The translations under genes were made by a program, and so were the position numbers. From positions 1,116,001-1,180,000 of the forward strand of contig NZ_BSNK01000001.1 of assembly GCF_030159955.1 (NCBI RefSeq): a DNA stretch of 64,000 nt. Direction: 5' to 3'. The notes beneath the pieces were generated by a model. It searched no databases. It saw only the letters and a program-made list of their open reading frames with translations, and had not been told where the DNA came from. The DNA comes from Algimonas ampicilliniresistens (lineage in GTDB: Bacteria; Pseudomonadota; Alphaproteobacteria; Caulobacterales; Maricaulaceae). Positions 26,151 to 33,235 of this stretch are shown here, piece by piece; the stretch's first letter is position 1, and the number at the start of each line of letters is the position of its first letter.

Positions 26151-26704
26151 TGTCTGAGTCTCGCCAGCGCAAAAGCCTCGTCTGGATCATCGGTGTTGTC
26201 GGCATCGGCGTGATTGCGGCGATGATCATTGTGAAAATTTGGTTTGCTGCGACGGTCTTCCTGCCGAGCGATACGGCAACTGCCGAGGTCATTGAGCCGC
26301 TTGACCCTGAAGAACAGATTGTCCGTGACATGGTCGCGCCGGTCGTGCCCGGAACGCCCGTTATGCCGGCTGGTCTTCCCGCGTTAAACCCGAACGATTA
26401 TTCGCGTGATTTGGCACGTTTCGTTCCGATTGAGTTGGGCATGGCGCGCTATGCGGCCCAAGACGAACTGCTTCTCTATTACAACTCAGATGCTGGTTCT
26501 GGGTCCAAGGTTAGCTCCACCGAACGCACTGTAGATGGCGATATGATCTTTGTGATCCGCCGGAGTGGTCTGAAAGACGACTCGCTCGCCGCCGAGGAAA
26601 CTTACGCCCGGTTTACGGATGACGTGTTGGTCGGATTCGGCTCGCGCATACAATGTCGCCGTGGCGATAAAGCCAATGAATGGACCACGGACCTCTGTCC
26701 TTAG
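26150..26704 (+). CDS. Hypothetical single-pass membrane protein in the suf operon
   Basis: 184 residues, not recognised. Residues 9-31 form a TM helix (LVWIIGVVGIGVIAAMIIVKIWF), followed by a proline/valine-rich linker and a soluble domain presumably outside the cytoplasm. Two cysteines, C169 and C183, lie near the C-terminus (GSRIQCRRG and TTDLCP) and could form a disulfide. Start ATG overlaps the sufB stop (TAATG), so it is translated as part of the suf mRNA. No link to Fe-S chemistry is visible in the sequence. Confidence 0.75.
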   Translation: MSESRQRKSLVWIIGVVGIGVIAAMIIVKIWFAATVFLPSDTATAEVIEPLDPEEQIVRDMVAPVVPGTPVMPAGLPALNPNDYSRDLARFVPIELGMARYAAQDELLLYYNSDAGSGSKVSSTERTVDGDMIFVIRRSGLKDDSLAAEETYARFTDDVLVGFGSRIQCRRGDKANEWTTDLCP

Positions 26705-26714
26705 GATCGATATA

Positions 26715-27113
26715 ATGACCAAATCCAAACCTAAGCCAAAGCGCCAACTCATCACGCTGAGCGAAGGCGAGAAAAGCTACGCCATGAGCCGCGCCGTCGT
26801 GCAAGGCGACTGGTGTTTCGTGTCCGGCACGGTCGGCTATGATTACTCATCCGGTGAATTGCCTGACGATCCAGCGCAGCAGGCGATGAACACATTCGCC
26901 AATATTCAAGCGGCGCTTAAGGCGGGCGGGTTCGAGCTGGGGCACACAATCCGCGTTCAGTATACGCTGACCGACCGCGCCCATATGGACGCCGTTCTAC
27001 CTGTCATCCGCCAGCATTTCGGCAATATCCTCCCCGCCGCGACCATGGTCATCGCCGACTTGGTCGATGAGCGGATGAAGGTCGAAATCGAAGTGACGGC
27101 GTTCAAGGGCTAA
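26715..27113 (+). CDS. Rid (YjgF/YER057c/UK114) family protein lacking the deaminase Arg
   Basis: 132 residues, RidA-like trimeric fold. The family C-terminal block reads LPAATMVIADLVDERMKVEIEVTAF, but the arginine essential for imine deamination in RidA (ARS in E. coli) is alanine here (A109). It is therefore unlikely to be a classical 2-iminobutanoate deaminase. AGGA upstream supports ATG 26715 as start. Placed between the hypothetical membrane protein and a cupin gene; the cupin start overlaps its stop (TAATG). RidA is known to protect PLP enzymes from aminoacrylate, which could be relevant next to cysteine desulfurases, but the missing Arg argues against it. Confidence 0.85.
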   Translation: MTKSKPKPKRQLITLSEGEKSYAMSRAVVQGDWCFVSGTVGYDYSSGELPDDPAQQAMNTFANIQAALKAGGFELGHTIRVQYTLTDRAHMDAVLPVIRQHFGNILPAATMVIADLVDERMKVEIEVTAFKG

Positions 27114-27484
27114 TGATCGACAAAATCGACATATCCGAGAAATTCGATCTGATTACCGAACATTTCCGCCCGAAAACGGTCGCGGAATTGAACGGGCAGA
27201 CGTTCCAACTCGCCAAAATCAAAGGTGACTATCCGTGGCATGCTCATCCGGAAGAGGACGAGATGTTCTTCTGCTGGAAGGGCGCGTTCACGCTCGATAT
27301 TGAAGGCCAAGATAGCGTCGATGTCGGGGAGGGCGAATGTATCGTCGTTCCCAAAGGCACGCGTCACCGCCCCCGCGCCGAGGAAGAATGCTGGATATTC
27401 CTGATCGAGCCCGTCGGAACAAAGAATAACGGCGATACCGCCGTCGACGCGAAATATGACGCGCCCGTGGGGGCTTGGGTGTGA
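27113..27484 (+). CDS. Small single-domain cupin
   Basis: 123 residues, single cupin barrel. Metal-binding motif 1 is WHAHPEEDEMFFCWKG (two His, one Glu) and motif 2 VVPKGTRHRPRAEEE (His), so all four usual ligands are present. Function unknown. A paralogue of the same type (WHSHAEEDEMFF) is encoded at 50889-51254, beside a flavoprotein. Start overlaps the Rid gene stop. It sits inside the suf operon and would be co-expressed; a link to iron homeostasis is conjecture. Confidence 0.85.
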   Translation: MIDKIDISEKFDLITEHFRPKTVAELNGQTFQLAKIKGDYPWHAHPEEDEMFFCWKGAFTLDIEGQDSVDVGEGECIVVPKGTRHRPRAEEECWIFLIEPVGTKNNGDTAVDAKYDAPVGAWV

Positions 27485-27921
27485 AGATGTCTCGATATTT
27501 TTTTGCACCACTTATCGTGGTGCTAGGGTTGGCTTTGTGGACTATTACGTCTCACGTTCGGGCCGATGTTCAAGAGAAGGATAGTTTCGAAATCTGGGTG
27601 CAGGATGTGACCGCAGATTACGGACATACTTTTGAGCATAAATGGGTGCTGCCCGATTCATTAGATTTTGATTTTGAAAACACTGTCGAACGAACAAATA
27701 TTACACCTGAATTGGTAGGCTTTGTGCCAGTCTATTCCTCGGAAGTGGTCTGTGTTCTTGGTCCAAGCTTTTCTTGTCGCAATTTGCCGCATGGATACTC
27801 TCTTTTTCAAAGCTCAACTGACAAGAACTCGTTTTTGGCTATCTCTTACGCCTATAAGGTGTCCTTAAAAGGATGCTCTCCAAAATTAGTATCAGCGATA
27901 CAATCGATTTTGAAAGACTGA
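27481..27921 (+). CDS. Hypothetical exported protein, AT-rich
   Basis: 144-146 residues, not recognised. Starts at GTG 27481 (overlapping the cupin stop as GTGA) or ATG 27487. The N-terminus SRYFFAPLIVVLGLALWTITSHVRA is a signal peptide with a plausible cleavage after ARA. The mature part is about 120 residues, with three cysteines (VVCVLG, FSCRNL, KGCSPKL). Base composition is visibly more AT-rich than the genes on either side, with many TTT, ATT and GAA codons, which suggests a recent arrival within the operon. sufC starts 5 nt after its stop. Confidence 0.7.
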   Translation: MKMSRYFFAPLIVVLGLALWTITSHVRADVQEKDSFEIWVQDVTADYGHTFEHKWVLPDSLDFDFENTVERTNITPELVGFVPVYSSEVVCVLGPSFSCRNLPHGYSLFQSSTDKNSFLAISYAYKVSLKGCSPKLVSAIQSILKD

Positions 27922-27926
27922 CGGCA

Positions 27927-28670
27927 ATGCTTAAAATACAAAACCTCACCGCGACGGTCGATGATGGCAATAAGACTATCATCAAGGATCTGTCGCTCAC
28001 CGTTCCGGCGGGCGAAGTCCATGCCATTATGGGGCCGAACGGCGCCGGGAAATCAACGCTTTCTTACGTGCTGACAGGCCGTGACGGCTATGATGTCACG
28101 GACGGCTCTGTGACTCTGGACGGTGAAGACCTTTTGGAGATGGAGCCGGAAGAGCGCGCGGCGGCAGGCTTATTCCTGTCCTTCCAATATCCACTCGAAA
28201 TCCCCGGCGTGCCAACGCTGACCTTCTTGCGCACGGCTATGAACGCACAACGCAAAGCGCGCGGCGAGGACGAGGTCAGCGCGCCGGACTTCATGAAACG
28301 CGCGCGAGAAATCGCCAAGTCGCTCAAGATCGCGCCAGAGATGCTGCGCCGTCCGCTCAATGTCGGTTTTTCCGGCGGGGAGAAGAAGCGTATGGAGATT
28401 TTCCAGATGATGATGTTGGAGCCCAGCTTCCTCGTCATGGACGAAACGGACTCTGGTCTTGACGTCGATGCGCTCCGCATTGTGGCCGACGGCGTCAACG
28501 CGCTGCGCGCGCCGGATCGCGGCATGCTCATCATCACCCACTATCAGCGTCTGCTGGACTATATCGTGCCGGATCAGGTGCATGTGCTCGCGGGCGGCAA
28601 GATCGCCGCCAGCGGCGAGGCTGACTTTGCCAAAACCCTCGAGAAAGAGGGCTATGACGCTTATGTATGA
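27927..28670 (+). CDS. sufC: Fe-S cluster assembly ATPase SufC
   Basis: 247 residues, ABC-type ATPase of the SufBCD complex. Walker A GPNGAGKST, Q-loop in FLSFQYPLEIPG, signature FSGGEKKRMEI, Walker B FLVMDETDSGLD and switch His in IITHYQRLL are all present. The start at 27927 gives the normal N-terminus MLKIQNLTATVDDG; no strong ribosome site is seen and it lies 5 nt after the upstream stop, so translation may be coupled. Confidence 0.97.
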   Translation: MLKIQNLTATVDDGNKTIIKDLSLTVPAGEVHAIMGPNGAGKSTLSYVLTGRDGYDVTDGSVTLDGEDLLEMEPEERAAAGLFLSFQYPLEIPGVPTLTFLRTAMNAQRKARGEDEVSAPDFMKRAREIAKSLKIAPEMLRRPLNVGFSGGEKKRMEIFQMMMLEPSFLVMDETDSGLDVDALRIVADGVNALRAPDRGMLIITHYQRLLDYIVPDQVHVLAGGKIAASGEADFAKTLEKEGYDAYV

Positions 28671-29679
28671 TGTCGTTGCTCATCTGCCCCACCGCGGATT
28701 GGAAGCGTGGAAATGGTCGGATTTGAAATCCACCGTAGAGGCGCGCAAGCCTGACGGTCTGTCCGGGCCGATGCGTCCGGCTCTGTCGACGCTGGACGGT
28801 ATGATTATTGGAGAGACTAAACCCGCAGAGGGATCGGATCCGATGACCAAAATGGCATCGATCCTATCCGGTGGCGCCACCAAGATCACCGTGCCGGATG
28901 GTGCGCAATTTGATCAACCACTGGTCTTGCGCGATTTACGTCAGGGCAACGCCCAGATCGTGATTGAGATCGGAAAGGGCGCATCGCTCTCTGTTGTCGA
29001 ACATCATGAGAGCGACGCCGGTTTCGTCAATCTCGACCTACGTTACACGGTGCGCGAGGGCGGATCGCTCTCGCGAACCCTGATCTCGCAAGATGGGAAC
29101 GACGTCGTTCGTTATGCCCGTGCGCATGTGACCCTCTGGGACGGCGCACGCTTCAATCAGACACTGCTGACCTTTGGCGGGGCTTTCACCCGTCTGGAGA
29201 CGCGATTGGCCTGTATGGGCGCGGTAGAGGTCGACATGTCGGGCGCTTATCTGCTGGACGGCAGCCGACACGCCGACATCACCCATTATATCGATTTTGC
29301 AGCGCCGGGCTCAACGGTTCGTGACACGGTGGCTGGTGTGGTCACAGACAAATCGCGCGGCGTCTTCCAAGGCAAATTCCATGTCCGCCGTCCGGCGCAG
29401 CAGACTGACGCGGAAATGCGTCATGACGCGCTGATGCTGTCCGATAAAGCGAAGATCAACGCCAAGCCGGAATTGGAAATTTACGCCGATGACGTCGAAT
29501 GCGCGCATGGCAACACCATCGGCCAGTTGGACGAACAGTCGCTATTTTACATGCGCCAACGCGGTATTCCCGAAGGGCAAGCTCGTGCTCTGCTTATCGA
29601 AGCCTTTATCGCCGCCCGGTTGGGGGAGAATGAGGACATGTTGGCACTGGTGCGCGATTGGCTGGAAAGCCGGTCATGA
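28654..29679 (+). CDS. sufD: Fe-S cluster assembly protein SufD
   Basis: 341 residues, shorter than E. coli SufD (about 420) mainly at the N-terminus, as is usual in alphaproteobacteria. The SufBD beta-helix core is evident, and the C-terminal signature ECAHGNTIGQLDEQSLFYMRQRGIPEGQARALLIEAF is characteristic. It partners SufB and SufC; the B-D interface is where nascent clusters form. ATG 28654 (GAGG closely upstream) or ATG 28663 can start; both overlap the end of sufC. Confidence 0.95.
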   Translation: MTLMYDVVAHLPHRGLEAWKWSDLKSTVEARKPDGLSGPMRPALSTLDGMIIGETKPAEGSDPMTKMASILSGGATKITVPDGAQFDQPLVLRDLRQGNAQIVIEIGKGASLSVVEHHESDAGFVNLDLRYTVREGGSLSRTLISQDGNDVVRYARAHVTLWDGARFNQTLLTFGGAFTRLETRLACMGAVEVDMSGAYLLDGSRHADITHYIDFAAPGSTVRDTVAGVVTDKSRGVFQGKFHVRRPAQQTDAEMRHDALMLSDKAKINAKPELEIYADDVECAHGNTIGQLDEQSLFYMRQRGIPEGQARALLIEAFIAARLGENEDMLALVRDWLESRS

Positions 29680-29846
29680 GCCTTGCAACCGCAGCCGCTG
29701 TCGCCGCCGTGCTTTTGCTGATCGCGTCGCAAATTCAGCGGCGGACAGAGCAAAACAACGCATTGCTAAGCGGGATTGTGAGGGTCCTCGTTGTGCTCGT
29801 GATCGCGCTGGTTGCGGCCTATATGTATCAGCGAGCGGTTTCATGA
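29676..29846 (+). CDS. 56-residue two-helix membrane protein between sufD and sufS
   Basis: Begins at ATG 29676 overlapping the sufD stop (ATGA) and ends overlapping the sufS start (ATGA at 29843). Residues about 5-24 and 38-53 are hydrophobic (AAAVAAVLLLIASQIQ and VRVLVVLVIALVAAYMYQ), separated by a polar loop. The two translational-coupling junctions argue that it is a real gene. Function unknown; too short for family assignment by eye. Confidence 0.72.
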   Translation: MSLATAAAVAAVLLLIASQIQRRTEQNNALLSGIVRVLVVLVIALVAAYMYQRAVS

Positions 29847-31063
29847 GTGCGTTTGATATCCAAGCCGTCCGGGCACAGTTTCCGATCCTCTCGCGTGAAG
29901 TGAATGGCTATCCGCTTGCCTATCTTGACAATGCGGCCTCTGCGCAGAAGCCTGAGGCTGTAATTGATGCGATGGCCGGTCAGATGCGGAGCAGTTTCGC
30001 CAACGTCCATCGCGGCCTTCACACGATGGCCAATGAAACGACGGATGCGTTCGAAGCCGCGCGGGCCAAAGTCGCGACCTTCCTGAATGCGCCGTCACCG
30101 GATAATATCGTCTTCACCCGCGGCGCGACGGAGGCGCTGAACCTCAGCGCCTACGGGCTCGCTCATATGATCCAGCCAGGCGACGAGATCGTCATCACGC
30201 AGATGGAGCATCATTCCAACATTGTGCCGTGGCATTTTTTACGGGAACGCTACGGGGCGGTTCTGAAGTTTATTCCTGTGCTGCCTGATGGCTCACTCGA
30301 CATGAAAATATTCCGAGAAACCATTGGTTCTAAAACAAAAATTGTCTCCGCTGTTTATATGTCCAATGTGCTGGGCACGATCAATCCGATTGCCGAAATC
30401 GCCCGCTGGGCCAAAGCGGCGGGCGCGGTGATGATCGCGGACGGCACACAAGCGGCCGTGCATCTGGATGTGGATGTGCAAGCGCTAGGTGTCGATTTGT
30501 TCGCTATGACTGGGCATAAGCTTTACGGGCCAACGGCGATTGGCGCGCTTTACGGCACGACTGATATTTTAGATCGCATGCAGCCCTTCAACGGCGGCGG
30601 TGAGATGATCGAAGACGTCTATATGGACCGCATCACTTATGCAGACGCCCCCGCCAAATTTGAGGCGGGGACCCCGCCGATCTTGGAAGCCATCGGTCTA
30701 GGTGCGGCGATCGACTGGTTTTCGCAATATGATATGGCCGACGTGCATCAACACGAAATGGCTTGTTACCACGCGGCGCGCGACGGTCTGCGCGAGCTGA
30801 ACAGTGTCCGCATTTTTGGCGAAACCCCCGATAAAGGGCCGGTTTTAGCGTTCAACCTCGAAGGGGCGCACGCCCATGATGTGGCGCAGATTATGGACAA
30901 ATACGGCGTTGCTGTTCGGGCCGGACAGCACTGCACTCAACCGCTGATGGAAGCCATGGGCGTACATTCAACGGTCCGGGCGAGCTTTGGAATTTACAAT
31001 ACGCTGGAAGAAGCCGACCGCTTCATCGCAGCGGTTAAGAAGGCAGCGGTCTTTCTCGGATGA
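29843..31063 (+). CDS. sufS: Cysteine desulfurase SufS (group II)
   Basis: 406 residues. PLP lysine in MTGHKLYGPTAIGALYG, conserved THTMEHHSNIVPW-like segment (TQMEHHSNIVPWHF), and the active cysteine in RAGQHCTQPLMEAMG match group II desulfurases. It supplies sulfane sulfur to the SUF machinery; a SufE or SufU partner gene is not in the window. The long open frame starts upstream in sufD, but the real start is ATG 29843, overlapping the small membrane-protein stop. Confidence 0.96.
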   Translation: MSAFDIQAVRAQFPILSREVNGYPLAYLDNAASAQKPEAVIDAMAGQMRSSFANVHRGLHTMANETTDAFEAARAKVATFLNAPSPDNIVFTRGATEALNLSAYGLAHMIQPGDEIVITQMEHHSNIVPWHFLRERYGAVLKFIPVLPDGSLDMKIFRETIGSKTKIVSAVYMSNVLGTINPIAEIARWAKAAGAVMIADGTQAAVHLDVDVQALGVDLFAMTGHKLYGPTAIGALYGTTDILDRMQPFNGGGEMIEDVYMDRITYADAPAKFEAGTPPILEAIGLGAAIDWFSQYDMADVHQHEMACYHAARDGLRELNSVRIFGETPDKGPVLAFNLEGAHAHDVAQIMDKYGVAVRAGQHCTQPLMEAMGVHSTVRASFGIYNTLEEADRFIAAVKKAAVFLG

Positions 31064-31088
31064 GTAAGACACACTATATGGTAGTCAG

Positions 31089-31604
31089 ATGGACGATTTA
31101 ACGGAAAGAGAACGGCGCGCAGAAGCGATTGCCAATGCGCAGATCCCCGGCCTTGCGGCGGTGGAAATTGAGCGCTCGGCTACCCATTCGCCCGCATCTG
31201 CGCCCATGCCTGCGCGAGACAAATCGGCTGTTGTGGCCGAAACGCGCGACGTTATGGATGTTTCCGGTGCGCCGATAGAGCCGCCGACTGACGGCGAAAT
31301 TGCGCGCATAACCCATGATGTCGTGGTCGAGCTTAAAACCGTCTACGATCCTGAAATCCCGACCGATATTTATGAGCTTGGCTTGATCTATAAGGTCGAG
31401 CTGGAAGATGATCGTACGCTGCTCGTCGATATGACCCTGACAGCGCCAGGCTGCCCGGTTGCTGGCGAAATGCCGATTTGGGTGCAAGAGGCCTGTCAGC
31501 GCGTCGAGGGCATCCGCCGAGTTGAGGTCTCAATGGTCTTTGATCCACCTTGGACACCCGACCGGATGAGTGAGGAGGCTCGACTAGAGCTGAACATGTT
31601 ATGA
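31089..31604 (+). CDS. sufT: SUF-associated MIP18/DUF59 protein (SufT-like)
   Basis: 171 residues. The N-terminal 70 residues are variable; the DUF59 domain follows with DPEIPTDIYELGLIYKV and the conserved cysteine motif LTAPGCPVAGEMP. Proteins of this class act in Fe-S cluster maturation or transfer and are commonly encoded in alphaproteobacterial suf operons. The final codons overlap the sufA start by 4 nt (ATGA). The gap of 25 nt after sufS is the largest in the lower half of the operon. Confidence 0.9.
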   Translation: MDDLTERERRAEAIANAQIPGLAAVEIERSATHSPASAPMPARDKSAVVAETRDVMDVSGAPIEPPTDGEIARITHDVVVELKTVYDPEIPTDIYELGLIYKVELEDDRTLLVDMTLTAPGCPVAGEMPIWVQEACQRVEGIRRVEVSMVFDPPWTPDRMSEEARLELNML

Positions 31605-31978
31605 CCGAGACACTGACAAAAACCCGTCGCCCGCGCCCCAAACTCGTCACGCTGAGCGACGCTGCTGCCGAACAAGTGCGCGAAATCCTAGACGAACGCG
31701 GCGAAGGTTATCTTCGTGTGGGCGTCAAAAATGGCGGCTGTGCCGGCATGGAATATATGATGGACTATGTGTCCGAACCAGAACGCTTCGATGAAGTGGT
31801 CGAGGATAATGGCGTCAAAATTGTTGTCGATGCCAAGGCCGTGCTGTTCATTCTCGGTGCTGTGATCGATCACGAAACCACATTGCTGCACAGCAAATTC
31901 GTGTTCAGAAATCCAAACCAGACGGATGCGTGTGGTTGTGGTGAGAGCGTAACAATCGTTCCGGCTGCAGCGGACTAA
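31601..31978 (+). CDS. sufA: A-type Fe-S carrier protein
   Basis: 125 residues with the three cysteines of A-type carriers: C in VKNGGCAGMEY and CGC in TDACGCGESVTI. It receives clusters from SufBCD and hands them to apo-enzymes. In the first motif Ala-Gly-Met replaces the common Ser-Gly-hydrophobic, as in many alphaproteobacteria. Last gene of the operon; its TAA shares four bases with the stop of the convergent monooxygenase gene, and no intrinsic terminator is visible. SufA and ErpA cannot be told apart by eye; operon position favours SufA. Confidence 0.93.
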   Translation: MTETLTKTRRPRPKLVTLSDAAAEQVREILDERGEGYLRVGVKNGGCAGMEYMMDYVSEPERFDEVVEDNGVKIVVDAKAVLFILGAVIDHETTLLHSKFVFRNPNQTDACGCGESVTIVPAAAD

Positions 31979-33141
31979 ATCCCGGTCGAGACTAACGAGC
32001 CCGAAACGAGCTGTGTCAAACCCCTGTTCAATGGCCAGATTTGGCTGGCTGGGTGAAAAACATTGTTGCGGATCATCGGCAGGACAGAGTTTCGCGATTG
32101 GTAGAACGGCGTGAACAGGTTTGAAATCATCTGATAAAAGCGAACGTGGCGGCGACGTTGCGCTGCATATCGTAACAAAGCCTCTGGAATTGGATGTCGG
32201 TTTAACGCTTCAGAGAGTGCTATTGCATCGAGCAGCGCCATATTCGCCCCTTGGCCTAATTGCGGACTGGCTTGATGCGCAGCGTCGCCAATAAACGCCA
32301 TACGGTCGGTGTAAGGCGTTTTCAGCGTCCCATGACGATAGAAAGCTGGGCTCATGTCTGCATGCGAAGTAATCTGATCGACGAAGGGCGCAAATTCGGG
32401 CCAGAGTCGGATGGTCTGGGTTTTCCACGTGTCTAGGTCGCCTTGAACCCAATCTTGAAGGCTGTTTTGCGGTTCGCTCCAGAAGATTGCCGTTTGTTGC
32501 TTGTGACCGAGCGGTAGCACGCCCAACATATGATGCGCCCTGCGATAGCATTGCGAGAGGCGATCTGTTGGCAGCCGCGTATCATCTGGCCAATCAACCG
32601 TGCCCCATAAGGCCCCATAGGGTAGGGGCTTTGTACGGATCGGGCTTAGGTTTGAGCCAATGCCTGATGCGTCAATGACCAGATCGAATGGTCCGTGAAT
32701 GTCGCCCTTATCGGACAGGATAGTTCGCTGCTCGCCGTCCAATTGACTGGCTGTCACATGTGTGGACCCTATGATGGTCGCGCCCAACGCCAACGCCTGA
32801 GTATAGAGTGCGGTGAAGAGTTCGGCCCGGTGGATGGCGAGGCCGTATCTGTCGCCACCTTGCGGCCCGTAAGCCACGCGCAGGACCGTGCGGCGAGACG
32901 CGCTCTCAATCCCTTGCATCTGATAGATGGCCTGACCGCGGCCTGTCACTATCTCCAGCAAGCCAAGTTTTTCTAGACAGGTCAAACCGACAGGTTGAAT
33001 GACTAATCCGGAGCCGACAGGCGAGGGTTCATCGAACTGGTCGAACACCGTAACCGCGTGGCCTTGCCGTTTCAGGAAGCAGGCCGCCGCCAATCCGCCA
33101 ATGCCGCAACCCGCAATCCCGATATGATGACGTTGCGCCAT
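31975..33141 (-). CDS. FAD-dependent monooxygenase (PHBH/UbiH-like)
   Basis: 388 residues. N-terminal dinucleotide fold GIAGCGIGGLAAACFLKRQG, followed downstream by the second FAD motif MAFIGDAAHQASPQLGQGANMALLDA, define the class A flavoprotein aromatic hydroxylase family. Substrate unknown; the sequence lacks an obvious ubiquinone-pathway context. It is convergent with sufA and shares the CTAA stop overlap, and is divergent from typA (94 nt). Confidence 0.88.
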   Translation of the reverse strand: MAQRHHIGIAGCGIGGLAAACFLKRQGHAVTVFDQFDEPSPVGSGLVIQPVGLTCLEKLGLLEIVTGRGQAIYQMQGIESASRRTVLRVAYGPQGGDRYGLAIHRAELFTALYTQALALGATIIGSTHVTASQLDGEQRTILSDKGDIHGPFDLVIDASGIGSNLSPIRTKPLPYGALWGTVDWPDDTRLPTDRLSQCYRRAHHMLGVLPLGHKQQTAIFWSEPQNSLQDWVQGDLDTWKTQTIRLWPEFAPFVDQITSHADMSPAFYRHGTLKTPYTDRMAFIGDAAHQASPQLGQGANMALLDAIALSEALNRHPIPEALLRYAAQRRRHVRFYQMISNLFTPFYQSRNSVLPMIRNNVFHPASQIWPLNRGLTQLVSGSLVSTGI

Positions 33142-33235
33142 AGGAAATCATCTATCATGTCTGGACTGCGGTGCCATACCGATCTCGCCGTATAGCGGGC
33201 TTGCATCTCGCCGCCTGAGCGTTAAGGGCCGCGCC

